DNA from: Brytella acorum
Lineage (GTDB): Bacteria > Pseudomonadota > Alphaproteobacteria > Acetobacterales > Acetobacteraceae
Direction of reading: 5' to 3'
DNA: 64,000 nucleotides
Assembly: GCF_029309905.1 (NCBI RefSeq)
Contig: NZ_JARBJP010000001.1
Location: forward strand, 124,001 to 188,000
Part shown: positions 7,970 to 15,480 of the stretch, one piece after another
Numbering within the stretch: position 1 is the first letter of the stretch
Layout: each line of letters opens with the position of its first letter
Translations under genes and position numbers: made by a program
The notes under the pieces: generated by a model
What the model saw: the letters and a program-made list of their open reading frames with translations, nothing else
Database searches by the model: none
Told to the model about the DNA's origin: nothing

Positions 7970-9634
7970 TTGCGGTCGGCTCTCAGGCTGACATGGCGGC
8001 ATTATCTCGCAGTCGCACTGGTGACCTTCTGTCTTTTCCTGCCTGGGCGGATGACGCTTCCGCCGCTCGATCGCGACGAGCCGCGCTATATGGAAGCTTC
8101 GGCGCAGATGCTGGAGACGGGCAATTTCATCGACGTCCGTTTTCTCGATCAGCCGCGCTATCTTCAACCCGCCGGGATCTACTGGCTGGAAGCGGGTGCG
8201 GAAAAGCTTTTGGGCGGTCCTGGTGCACGACATCAGGCGTGGCCCTACCGCATTCCCAGCCTTATCGCCGTTACCGGCGCCGTAACTCTCACGGCCTATC
8301 TTGGTGCGGTGCTGTTCGGCGGCGCAGCGGGGCTGGTGGCTGCCGGATTGCTGGCCGTCTCAACCTTGATGGGCGCCGAAGGGCGCATGGCGACCATAGA
8401 TACGGTCCTGCTGCTTGATATCCTGCTGATCGAGACAGCCTTGCTTGCCGCCTATCTCGATCGGCTTGCGCAACGTCCGACGGGCATCGTCACGGCGCTG
8501 CTCTACTGGATCGCACTGGGTTCTGGCCTGATGTTGAAGGGGCCGGTCGTTCTCATACCGGCGTTTGGAACACCTCTGGCCCTTCTGCTGGTTGAGCGCG
8601 AGTGCGTCTGGTGGAAGCGACTGCGCCCCACATGGGGATGGCTGGTCAGCGTGGCCATCGTCCTGCCCTGGTGCATTGCGATCGGGGTGATCAGCCACGG
8701 CGATTTCTTTCATCGCGCGGTCGGTCGTAATTTTCTGGGGAAGATCGGCCATGCGCAGGAAGCGCATGGCATGTGGCCCGGTTATTATCTGGCGGTTTTT
8801 GGAATCGCGTTCTGGCCCGGCGCGGCATTTACGGTTCTGGGTTTGCCCGCGATCTGGAAATGGCGGCGTGAACCCCGTGTGCGGTTTCTGCTCTGCTGGA
8901 TCGCGCCGCATTGGCTTGTTTTCGAACTGATCGCGACGAAACTGCCGCATTACGTGCTGCCGACCTATCCGGCGATCGCAATTCTGACGGCGGCGACGCT
9001 CACGGTGTGGGGGCCGGTCGTGGCGCGTCACCGGGCCGTGCGCTGGCTCATGAACGGCTACGTTGTCCTGTGGGGCGTGCTTTCCGTGGCGTTCTGTTTC
9101 GTGGGGATGGGCGCATTATGGCTTCTGGAGCATCGTATCGAGACGGCGAATATCGTCGCGACGCTGGGAGCGCTCCTGCCCGTCCTGCTGGCCATTCGTC
9201 TTTTATGGATGGGTCAGCGTCTGCGCGCGACGATGGCCGCGCTAGCGGCGGCGGCGGTCATTCATGTCGGTCTCTTCATCACCGTCATTCCCAACCTGGA
9301 TACCATTCGTCTGGCACCCCGCGCTGCGGCTCTTTATGCCGATTTCAAGCCCTGCGCGGATGCGAGACTGATTTCAGTGTCCTATTCGGAGCCCAGTCTC
9401 GCGTTTCTCGTCGGCACGCAGATTCGTCTTCTCGGTCTCGATGCCGCTGCCGAAGAATTGGCGACACATGGCGAATGTGCGCTGGTTCTCGTAGATCGTC
9501 GCGACGAGGCGAGGCTTCGTGCGGCTCTCGCGCAACGCGGGCATAGCCTCGTGGAATACGGACGCGTGCGTGGTCTGAACTATTCCAACGGGCACAAGCT
9601 CGATCTTGGATTGATGGCGCCGGTCACACCGTAA
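7970..9634 (+). CDS. ArnT-like GT83 integral-membrane glycosyltransferase
   Basis: 554-residue polytopic GT-C glycosyltransferase with about eleven membrane helices. The first periplasmic loop holds the diagnostic acidic motif PPLDRDEPRYMEAS (about 31-44), followed by the RFLDQPRYLQPAGIYW segment that binds the lipid carrier in ArnT/PMT enzymes. A soluble periplasmic C-terminal domain occupies about 440-554. It uses a polyprenyl-phosphate sugar as donor; the acceptor could be lipid A, another lipid or protein and cannot be decided here. TTG at 7970 is the start nearest the preceding stop. Its 3' end overlaps the convergent gene at 9580-9876 by 55 bases. Confidence 0.9.
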   Translation: MRSALRLTWRHYLAVALVTFCLFLPGRMTLPPLDRDEPRYMEASAQMLETGNFIDVRFLDQPRYLQPAGIYWLEAGAEKLLGGPGARHQAWPYRIPSLIAVTGAVTLTAYLGAVLFGGAAGLVAAGLLAVSTLMGAEGRMATIDTVLLLDILLIETALLAAYLDRLAQRPTGIVTALLYWIALGSGLMLKGPVVLIPAFGTPLALLLVERECVWWKRLRPTWGWLVSVAIVLPWCIAIGVISHGDFFHRAVGRNFLGKIGHAQEAHGMWPGYYLAVFGIAFWPGAAFTVLGLPAIWKWRREPRVRFLLCWIAPHWLVFELIATKLPHYVLPTYPAIAILTAATLTVWGPVVARHRAVRWLMNGYVVLWGVLSVAFCFVGMGALWLLEHRIETANIVATLGALLPVLLAIRLLWMGQRLRATMAALAAAAVIHVGLFITVIPNLDTIRLAPRAAALYADFKPCADARLISVSYSEPSLAFLVGTQIRLLGLDAAAEELATHGECALVLVDRRDEARLRAALAQRGHSLVEYGRVRGLNYSNGHKLDLGLMAPVTP

Positions 9635-9876
9635 GCAGCGCGCTCGGGAAGGCAACGTTGGATATGATGCGGTGCACGACGAAGCAGCAGACGACGGTAG
9701 CGTGCATTGAGCACGTCCCAAGCTTCAGTCGGTGTGGAAGTTCGGGCAGGTAACCAGTCCGGGCGACCGGCCAGCAGCGCGATGACGACGCGTTCAGGCG
9801 TCGTAGTCATCTGCCAGAGGAAATCGGCGGAAACATATCCCGTAGTCAGTAACCGTGCCGCTTCAGTCACTCTCAT
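9580..9876 (-). CDS. hypothetical protein, 98 residues
   Basis: Not recognised. A small basic, probably cytoplasmic protein without signal peptide or membrane helix. Support for being real is a strong GGAGGAAG Shine-Dalgarno sequence a few bases before the ATG at 9876 and codon use similar to its neighbours. Against it, the last 55 bases overlap the 3' end of the GT83 gene and the C-terminus (about residues 65-98) has no clear structure. Confidence 0.55.
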   Translation of the reverse strand: MRVTEAARLLTTGYVSADFLWQMTTTPERVVIALLAGRPDWLPARTSTPTEAWDVLNARYRRLLLRRAPHHIQRCLPERAAYGVTGAINPRSSLCPLE

Positions 9877-9961
9877 GCGTCTCTTCCTCCCTCAGGAGGT
9901 GAGCATCATAAGCAGGAGAATGTGAATAAATGGTAAACGTTATGCTCTAAATAAAAGAAAT

Positions 9962-9982
9962 GAGGCTTTTGGTAAAAGCCTC
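9962..9982 (-). terminator. intrinsic terminator after the 43-residue ORF
   Basis: A perfect 9-bp inverted repeat (GAGGCTTTT / AAAAGCCTC) with a 3-base loop. On the minus strand a T-rich tract (ATTTCTTTTATTT) follows. It overlaps the stop codon of the small ORF at 9981-10112 and fits rho-independent termination of that gene. Confidence 0.7.
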
Positions 9983-10112
9983 ACGCCGTACGGTCAGCGG
10001 CCAGCGTGGCCACAAGAAGAGCTGCCGTCGCGGGAATAAAAGCAAGCATGGCAAGTTCCGAAAGTGACTGAACCGGGTGGGCGAGAAGAGCGATAAGGCT
10101 CATGGTGTGCAT
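9981..10112 (-). CDS. small hydrophobic protein, 43 residues
   Basis: Not recognised. The frame begins MHTMSLIALLAHPVQSL and ends ATLAADRTA. About residues 20-39 (LAMLAFIPATAALLVATLA) form one likely membrane helix. The evidence for expression is unusually good for its size. AGGAGAA (10118-10124) lies six bases before the ATG, and the stop is followed directly by an intrinsic terminator. It could be a small membrane-complex subunit, a regulatory peptide or a type I toxin-like peptide; nothing in the sequence decides between these. Confidence 0.6.
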   Translation of the reverse strand: MHTMSLIALLAHPVQSLSELAMLAFIPATAALLVATLAADRTA

Positions 10113-10293
10113 GTTGATTCTCCTGTAGCGAAGTCGTTCGCGGCAGGGAGATGCCTATGCTCTGTCGGGAAAGCAACGCGAGCCAACGCTGGTCAGCTAC
10201 GCATGCAATGCATGGATATTAGGAACATCATTCAAGAAAAAAACTCTTTTCGAGGCTTCATTATTAAAAGTTCGCGTCATGCCGCGAAGCTTT

Positions 10294-10809
10294 CTATTTA
10301 TTGCTCGAAGCAGGGCTTGGACGAGGCAGTACGCCATCGCGGCGAAGACCATGCCAAGCAAGCCCGGTGTCCACCAGAAACACGGCAAGCGCGCCGACGG
10401 TGCATGACAGGGCTGCGCCGAACAGAAAAATCAGCCATGAAATGGTCTGACTATCGTGCAGGCTACCGAGAAACAGGGCCAGAGCCGCACCGCAGGTCGA
10501 TGCACCGCCGATTCCACCCAGGACAATTGAGCAGTCCAGAACGAAAATGCGTCGTCTCAGCCGAATTTGATGTCTCACCAGCCGCGCATGCGTTTGCGCG
10601 TCGGTTCCTTCATCGCTGTCGATGCGATGCGTCACGTCTTCCATATGATCCGAAACGCGCGCGAGCCGGGTATTGCACAGGGTCAGCAGCGACGCCACGC
10701 CCGACAGCATGAAGACGGGCGTGAGGGCCACCTGGATGAGGTGGGCGATGCTGTCGATCGGATCCTGTGTCATGAAAAAGGGTGCGAAGGAGGTCTCGGT
10801 ACCTGTCAC
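10294..10809 (-). CDS. DUF2721 family membrane protein
   Basis: 171-residue protein with three membrane helices. The N-terminal block IAHLIQVALTPVFMLSGVAS followed by an LTLCNTRLARVSDH helix is the DUF2721 signature, and helices near 95-120 and 123-147 complete the fold. Function of the family is unknown. A GTG start at 10809 is used because AGGAAAGG lies nine bases upstream. An ATG at 10773 would lose 12 residues but has no ribosome site. It is monocistronic in this window, with a 181-base gap down to the small ORF at 9981-10112. Confidence 0.8.
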   Translation of the reverse strand: MTGTETSFAPFFMTQDPIDSIAHLIQVALTPVFMLSGVASLLTLCNTRLARVSDHMEDVTHRIDSDEGTDAQTHARLVRHQIRLRRRIFVLDCSIVLGGIGGASTCGAALALFLGSLHDSQTISWLIFLFGAALSCTVGALAVFLVDTGLAWHGLRRDGVLPRPSPASSNK

Positions 10810-10871
10810 CAGAAATAGCCTTTCCTGTGGTGGGACTGAAGAACAGCGCGGCGGATATCGCGCCCAGACAT

Positions 10872-10900
10872 GTGCGGGATCAACGCGTGCGGGATCAACG
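10872..10900. repeat. 15-bp period direct repeat, two copies
   Basis: GTGCGGGATCAACG occurs at 10872-10885 and again at 10887-10900, spaced one base apart (period 15). It lies in the intergenic region upstream of the creatininase-like gene. Confidence 0.85.
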
Positions 10901-10925
10901 GTCAGAATACAAGAGCCGCGACGGA

Positions 10926-10969
10926 TGCGCCCGTCTCTTGTGCGCCCGTCTTTGGTGCGCTGTCTCTGG
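10926..10969. repeat. 15-bp period tandem repeat, about three copies
   Basis: TGCGCCCGTCTCTTG (10926-10940), TGCGCCCGTCTTTGG (10941-10955) and a degenerate TGCGCTGTCTCTGG (10956-10969). The period matches that of the different repeat 26 bases upstream. Together they fill much of the 190-base gap before the gene at 11000. Confidence 0.85.
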
Positions 10970-10999
10970 CCAGTTGGTTAAGGAAAGACTACACACGTC

Positions 11000-11857
11000 A
11001 TGGTTTCGATAGTGTCTGGCCAGGCAGGTGACTGGGTGTCTCGTTCTTCTCATTTTGCCAATGGCCTGATGTCTGCGTTTCTGGTCATCTTGGGCTGGGT
11101 AGCGTCCTGTCCTGCCGCGGTCGCGCAAACGGCTCCCGACGTGATGTTCGAGCATATGACCTGGACGGAAATTGCTTCAGCGCTCCGGTCGGGGACGGAT
11201 ACGATCATTATTCCGGTCGGCGGGACGGAACAGAGTGGCCCCTATATCGCCGTGGGCAAGCATAATGTGCGGGCACGTGTTCTCGCCGAGCGCATCGCAC
11301 GGCAGCTCGGTCGCACGCTGGTGGCTCCGGTCGTGGCATATGTGCCGGAAGGCGGCACGCATCCGCGGACGTCACATATGCGTTTTCCCGGGACGATCTC
11401 GATTTCTCCCGCTGCCTTCACGGGCTTGCTGGAAGGTGCCGCCGAAAGCTTCCATGTCCAGGGCTTTCGGAGGGTGGTATTTATTGCCGATCACGGTGGT
11501 TATTTGTCCTATCTCAAGGAAGTGAGCGCGCATCTGGCTCATGAATGGGGCAGCGATGGGCAGGCGCTTTATGTCGCCCCCTATTATGACGTGATCGGCA
11601 CACGTTATGCCGAGGCACTGCGTGCGCGTGGTCTGGGGGCGGCTTTGGGAAAACACGCGGATCTCAGCGATACGTCTCTGATGCTTGCGGTCGATCCTCA
11701 GATGGTTCGGCTAGATGCGCTGAGGCATGCCCCGTTGCCGGGCATATCGGACGGGGTTTACGGCGGCGATCCTCGAGGCGCTACGGCGGCGCTTGGGCAG
11801 ATCGGTGTCGATATGCAGGTTCAGGCGGCGGTCGATGCGCTGAAGCGTGTCCGATGA
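11000..11857 (+). CDS. secreted creatininase-family protein, variant metal site
   Basis: 285 residues with an N-terminal hydrophobic segment (about 22-43, ending ASCPAAVAQ) that looks like a signal peptide, so it probably acts in the periplasm. The mature part is a creatininase/MftE-type amidohydrolase fold. The canonical first motif E-Q-H-G-P reads EQSGPYIAVGKHN: the second-position metal histidine is Ser and the later Asp is His. The DHGG histidine (VFIADHGGY) and a KHADLSDTSLML segment are kept. It may belong to a distinct subfamily with a different metal or substrate. It lies 25 bases upstream of the beta-propeller gene, probably the same operon. Confidence 0.8.
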   Translation: MVSIVSGQAGDWVSRSSHFANGLMSAFLVILGWVASCPAAVAQTAPDVMFEHMTWTEIASALRSGTDTIIIPVGGTEQSGPYIAVGKHNVRARVLAERIARQLGRTLVAPVVAYVPEGGTHPRTSHMRFPGTISISPAAFTGLLEGAAESFHVQGFRRVVFIADHGGYLSYLKEVSAHLAHEWGSDGQALYVAPYYDVIGTRYAEALRARGLGAALGKHADLSDTSLMLAVDPQMVRLDALRHAPLPGISDGVYGGDPRGATAALGQIGVDMQVQAAVDALKRVR

Positions 11858-11882
11858 TCGCCGGTTTTTGTCTGGAGCAGGT

Positions 11883-13094
11883 ATGAGTTTCTTAGGTCGT
11901 TTCACGGGCGCCGCTCTCGGGCTGGCCGCCATTTCCACGTTCAGCGTCTCGGGATATGCGCGTGCGCAGGATGTCGCCCAACCCGGCGCGCCATCGCCAT
12001 CACCGGTTCCCATTTCCGTCGTGCAGACCATTCCGGATATGCCTCCGGTAATCGATCCGTCGAATATCTACAGTGAGGCGCGGGCGGGAAACATTCCGGC
12101 GGCCATTGCACATGATCCGGCGCGGATCTACGTGCCCAATCTGCGCGGCAACAGCGTGTCGGTGATCGATCCCGCGACCTTCAAGGTCATCGATACGATC
12201 AAGGTGGGGCGCAGCCCCCAGCATGTCGTGCCCAGCTGGGATCTGCGAACCCTCTGGGTCACCAACAATGCGGAAGGCCGTTCCGACGGAAGTCTGACGC
12301 CGATTGATCCCGCCACGGGGCAGCGCGGGCCCGACGTGGCCGTGGACGATCCTTACAACATGTATTTCACGCCGGACGGCAAGAGCGCCATCGTGGTCGC
12401 GGAGGCGCATGAGCGTCTCGATTTCCGCGATCCGCATACGATGCAGTTGACCAGTTCGCTCGATGTTCCGGGCTGCAAAGGCATCAATCATGCCGGATTC
12501 TCCATCGACGGTCGCTATGCGATTTTCACCTGCGAGTTCGGGGGGTATCTGGCCAAGATCGACACTGTGAACCGCAAGGTGCTCGGGATGTTGAAACTCT
12601 CCAGGGGCGGCATGCCCCAGGACATTCTGACGGCGCCGAACGGTCATAAATTCTATGTCGCCGACATGATGGCGGATGGCGTGTTCGTGCTCGACGGCGA
12701 TACGTTCCAGGAAACCGGCTTCATTCCGACAGGGATCGGCACCCACGGCGAATATCCCAGCCGGGACGCCAGGTTCCTTTACGTCGCCAATCGGGGTTCG
12801 CATCACGTGCATGGCCGTCGCCATGGGCCCGGCAACGTATCGGTGATCGACTTTGCAACCGACAAGGTGGTGAGGACCTGGCCCATTCCGGGCGGCGGCA
12901 GCCCCGATATGGGCAATGTCAGCGCCGATGGAAAACTGCTTTGGCTGTCAGGGCGGTTTGATGACGTGGTCTATGCGTTCGACACCGAGACCGGGGCCGT
13001 ACGACAGATCCCGGTGGGGGCGGAGCCGCACGGGCTGACGGTCTGGCCGCTGACGGGACGTTACAGTGTCGGGCATACGGGTATTACCCGCTGA
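11883..13094 (+). CDS. secreted YVTN/YncE-type beta-propeller protein
   Basis: 403 residues from the ATG at 11883, which follows GGAGCAG. The frame continues upstream to a GTG inside the previous gene, but that is unlikely to be used. A signal peptide (about 1-28, ending SGYARAQ) is followed by repeated beta-propeller blades with YVTN-like motifs such as RIYVPNLRGNSVSVIDPAT, TLWVTNNAEG and FLYVANRGSHH. It is probably periplasmic and a lactonase-like or scaffold propeller; no catalytic residues can be assigned. A histidine-rich patch (SHHVHGRRHG, near 305) could bind metal. Linkage to the secreted creatininase-like protein suggests a shared substrate. Confidence 0.82.
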   Translation: MSFLGRFTGAALGLAAISTFSVSGYARAQDVAQPGAPSPSPVPISVVQTIPDMPPVIDPSNIYSEARAGNIPAAIAHDPARIYVPNLRGNSVSVIDPATFKVIDTIKVGRSPQHVVPSWDLRTLWVTNNAEGRSDGSLTPIDPATGQRGPDVAVDDPYNMYFTPDGKSAIVVAEAHERLDFRDPHTMQLTSSLDVPGCKGINHAGFSIDGRYAIFTCEFGGYLAKIDTVNRKVLGMLKLSRGGMPQDILTAPNGHKFYVADMMADGVFVLDGDTFQETGFIPTGIGTHGEYPSRDARFLYVANRGSHHVHGRRHGPGNVSVIDFATDKVVRTWPIPGGGSPDMGNVSADGKLLWLSGRFDDVVYAFDTETGAVRQIPVGAEPHGLTVWPLTGRYSVGHTGITR

Positions 13095-13157
13095 CATAGT
13101 GGGGCGTTTTTCGGAGCGAGGCTGGAAAATCCCTGGAAACTGCATTCTTGACGGGAA

Positions 13158-13191
13158 GTCACCTCAAGGTTACATATCACCTTGAGGTGAC
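13158..13191 (+). promoter_or_regulatory. 13-bp palindrome, probable operator and/or RNA hairpin covering the ribosome site
   Basis: GTCACCTCAAGGT (13158-13170) and its exact reverse complement (13179-13191) flank an 8-base spacer. Each arm is itself close to a palindrome (ACCT-N2-AGGT), giving two equal sites 18 bp apart, typical for a dimeric XRE repressor. The right arm contains the Shine-Dalgarno sequence GAGGTGA (13184-13190) of the ATG at 13194, so the hairpin would also hide the ribosome site. The XRE gene at 13620 is the obvious candidate regulator. Confidence 0.65.
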
Positions 13192-13193
13192 AT

Positions 13194-13253
13194 ATGGACG
13201 ATATTCAGCAGGCCGAGCAGATCGCCCGGAAGAGGGCCGCTCTTTTTTCATGA
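13194..13253 (+). CDS. short ORF: separated N-terminus or leader of the membrane protein at 13250
   Basis: Nineteen codons (MDDIQQAEQIARKRAALFS) then TGA, preceded by a good GAGGTGA ribosome site. The stop overlaps ATGATG at 13250. The peptide resembles the charged, basic N-terminus expected in front of the first membrane helix of the downstream protein. Adding one T to the run of six (13242-13247) would fuse both frames as ..KRAALFFMMATLLV. So this is either a frameshifted gene, a site of slippage, or a translationally coupled leader. Confidence 0.5.
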   Translation: MDDIQQAEQIARKRAALFS

Positions 13254-13636
13254 TGGCGACCCTGCTCGTGTTCAGTACCATGATGGCGGTTGGCCAGGGA
13301 CACTCGGCCGAGCCAGCCCGGATGTGCCTGTGGCTTCTCACGCTCGCGCTGGGTGCGCTCAATCTGACGGGCTTTGGTGGACGACTGCGCCCCCGGACGC
13401 GCCGCTTGAACGCGCTCCTCGATGACGAGACCACCCGCGATCATCGTCGGACGAGCCTTGCCGCGGGCTTCTGGGCCGCATTGCTGTCCGGGAGCGTCAT
13501 GAGCGTGGTGGGGGCCATATTCTCCCTCTCATGCGTGGACGGCGTGCGGGTCGTCATCACAGCGGCGCTGGTTGCAGCGCTCATCGCTTTTGCAACGCAG
13601 GAATTACGGGCGGTGAAGTGTGACGGTCGGGCGTGA
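13250..13636 (+). CDS. four-helix membrane protein of an XRE-linked module (frame broken near 5' end)
   Basis: 128 residues from the first ATG of the ATGATG that overlaps the preceding stop. Four hydrophobic segments are visible (about 1-16, 25-44, 75-99 and 106-122), with a basic loop GGRLRPRTRRLNALLDDETTRDHRR between helices 2 and 3. Membrane proteins with this loop (R-x-L-x-D-E-T-T-R) are commonly encoded next to small XRE regulators. The frame is open back to a TTG at 13148, but the true N-terminus is probably the 19-codon ORF in the other frame. The 3' end overlaps the XRE gene by 17 bases. Confidence 0.65.
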   Translation: MMATLLVFSTMMAVGQGHSAEPARMCLWLLTLALGALNLTGFGGRLRPRTRRLNALLDDETTRDHRRTSLAAGFWAALLSGSVMSVVGAIFSLSCVDGVRVVITAALVAALIAFATQELRAVKCDGRA

Positions 13637-14003
13637 AGATCTGCTCAATACGCTCAGGGAAGAACGGGAGCGCCTCGGCCTGACTCAGGCCGGACTGGCC
13701 GACCTTGTCGGCGTCAGCCGGAAAACGATCAACACCGTCGAAAACGGGGTTTTCATTCCTTCAACGGTGCTCGCGCTCAGACTGGCCGCCGCCCTGGATC
13801 GACCCGTCGAAGCGCTGTTTCAACTGGCGGGTTCGTCGAACCCATCCTCTTCCACGGCCGACCGCATACGCAACAGGCTATCGCGTGCGCAACGGACTGG
13901 AAGCCGCGTAGGCTTCCCCGAACTGGCCGATCGGCGAGCCAGTGACGGCGTCGTGCATGACGGGCATGCCGCCCGCTCCCAGCCTCTCTGTCTCCGATGC
14001 TGA
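13620..14003 (+). CDS. XRE family transcriptional regulator
   Basis: A helix-turn-helix of the small XRE type occupies residues 8-66: LREERERLGLTQAGLADLVG, then VSRKTINTVENG as the recognition region, then LALRLAAALDRPVEALF. Such proteins are usually about 70 residues. Here the frame runs to 127, and the last 42 codons overlap the convergent gene at 13878-14279; this tail is low-complexity and probably non-conserved. The GTG start at 13620 overlaps the end of the membrane-protein gene, indicating translational coupling. Likely role: repressor of its own operon through the palindrome at 13158-13191, with the membrane partner modulating it (inference). Confidence 0.8.
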   Translation: MTVGREDLLNTLREERERLGLTQAGLADLVGVSRKTINTVENGVFIPSTVLALRLAAALDRPVEALFQLAGSSNPSSSTADRIRNRLSRAQRTGSRVGFPELADRRASDGVVHDGHAARSQPLCLRC

Positions 14004-14279
14004 ACCTCCGAGAAGATTGCGGACAACGTTCCAGATTTTCCCCGCTTTCGTGACGCGAAGCGGCGGATGCTTGACGATTCTGTCCTGCGGCGCGTCAATA
14101 AAGGTGCCATCCGGTGACGCAGGTTTATCGGAGGTGACTGTAAAGGACCTGTCTGTCGGAGGGCGCGGAAAGACGGGTGGAAGAAACGTATTGATCCCTC
14201 TGGCAGATGCCGGGTCTATGCCCGGAAAAATTGTGCCAAAAAAAGCGGCGCTCAGGATCGCCAGCAGAGAGGATTTCAT
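13878..14279 (-). CDS. hypothetical secreted protein, 133 residues
   Basis: Not recognised. A clear signal peptide (MKSSLLAILSAAFFGTIFPG, cleavage perhaps after ASA at about 26) precedes a proline-rich, low-hydrophobicity mature part with no known motif. One cysteine-free domain is predicted, and the end AYAASSPLRTR overlaps the XRE gene tail by 126 bases. It is probably periplasmic. Upstream (14280-14385) there is a 106-base gap before the stop of the EamA transporter gene. Confidence 0.65.
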   Translation of the reverse strand: MKSSLLAILSAAFFGTIFPGIDPASARGINTFLPPVFPRPPTDRSFTVTSDKPASPDGTFIDAPQDRIVKHPPLRVTKAGKIWNVVRNLLGGSASETERLGAGGMPVMHDAVTGSPIGQFGEAYAASSPLRTR

Positions 14280-14385
14280 CGCTCATGCCTCCTGAGTGAC
14301 AACAGGATCCTCTGGTGGAAGCGGGTATCCATCCGCATTTTCCGACCTCTGAGCGGAAAAACTGGCGGTGTCGATGCGGCCATGA

Positions 14386-15378
14386 CTACCCTTGTTCAAC
14401 CTCCAGAGGCTGCGTAACAGGTTTTTTTCGGACAAATGCCAGCACGTTGCCGAGCAGGATCAGGACGAGGCCACCGAGCATCAGAAGCGACCATTCCGCC
14501 TTTTCAAACACCATCGAGACAGCCAGGGCGATGATGGGAGATAGAATCGTCGTGTAGGCGGCCTTGTCGGCACCGATTCGCTGCGCGAGAGCGAGGTAAA
14601 AGAGAAAGCCGCCGATCGTGCCGAAAATCGAGAGATACAGCAATCCGCCGATCCAGTGTGCGTTAAGCGGAGGGACGAAGCTGTGACCGTCGATCAGGAC
14701 GCCCAGCGCCATGAACAGCGATCCGCAGGTCATGGCGTAAAACACCGTATTGAGCAGATCGAGATCGAAACGCTTCAGATGTCTCGTGACCATATTGCCC
14801 AGTGAGAACAGCGTGGTGCCGAGCAGAGCCAGGCCTATGCCCAAAATCGTGCGGGTGCCCCCATCGATATCGCCACCCAGCATGAGCGCCACGCCAGACA
14901 CACCCAGGAGGCCACCGCACAGGACGCGCGCATCAGGACGTTGACGGAAGAAAACCCATTGATTGAAGGTGTTGAGAATGGTCGCCATGCTGAAGACGAC
15001 CGAAACCATGCCGCTTGCGAGATATGTTTCCGAACGATAGATCGCCAGGAAATTGCACGAGAAGAGACAGGCTCCCATGATGGCGAGCCACGGGACCGCC
15101 GCGCCTGGCGGGCGGCGTATCTTTCCCATGACGATCAGGCCCGCGCCGAGCAGCAGGACCGCGAGCGCGAACCGCCAGAAAACCGCGACATCTACAGGCG
15201 TGCCGCCCACCTGAAGGTGAATGGCGAACCACGTCAGTCCCCAGATCACGACGACGGCGAGAAACAGCAGTATATTCAACGGTGCGATCTCGCGCCTGGT
15301 CAGTGGTTCGCCGGTTTCGTAAACCCGACAGTCCAGCGCTCGCACGAGGACTCGCCTCTCGTCAATGGTCTCGATCAA
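14386..15378 (-). CDS. EamA/DMT family transporter
   Basis: 330-residue drug/metabolite transporter with ten membrane helices arranged as two five-helix EamA repeats (about 35-165 and 178-318). Signature pieces are VVVIWGLTWFAIHLQVGG in helix 1 and FGTIGGFLFYLALAQRIGA in the second repeat. Substrate unknown; the family includes amino-acid, nucleotide-sugar and metabolite exporters. The start is uncertain. TTG at 15378 gives a 34-residue hydrophilic extension, and a GTG 12 codons later is an alternative. It is not obviously cotranscribed with the efflux operon upstream, whose last stop is at 15481. Confidence 0.85.
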   Translation of the reverse strand: MIETIDERRVLVRALDCRVYETGEPLTRREIAPLNILLFLAVVVIWGLTWFAIHLQVGGTPVDVAVFWRFALAVLLLGAGLIVMGKIRRPPGAAVPWLAIMGACLFSCNFLAIYRSETYLASGMVSVVFSMATILNTFNQWVFFRQRPDARVLCGGLLGVSGVALMLGGDIDGGTRTILGIGLALLGTTLFSLGNMVTRHLKRFDLDLLNTVFYAMTCGSLFMALGVLIDGHSFVPPLNAHWIGGLLYLSIFGTIGGFLFYLALAQRIGADKAAYTTILSPIIALAVSMVFEKAEWSLLMLGGLVLILLGNVLAFVRKKPVTQPLEVEQG

Positions 15379-15480
15379 GGCGCGTGTCGGGCGAGGTCTC
15401 GCGTGATTCGGGCGGATCGTCGAGAGAAAGCGCCGGATGGGACGTTTTTCACCGTTACCTCCGCAGAGGCGCTCTGGATC

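Noticed and set aside
9994-10176. 60-codon minus-strand frame overlapping the 43-codon gene
   Set aside because: It is in another frame, lacks a ribosome site, and has low-complexity composition; the 43-codon frame has both ribosome site and terminator.
13242-13253. Classic -1 slippery heptamer at the T-run
   Set aside because: The run TTTTTTC is not in the required X-XXY-YYZ phase with the zero frame (CTT TTT TCA), so canonical programmed frameshifting is not supported; only simple P-site slippage, transcript slippage or a plain indel remain.
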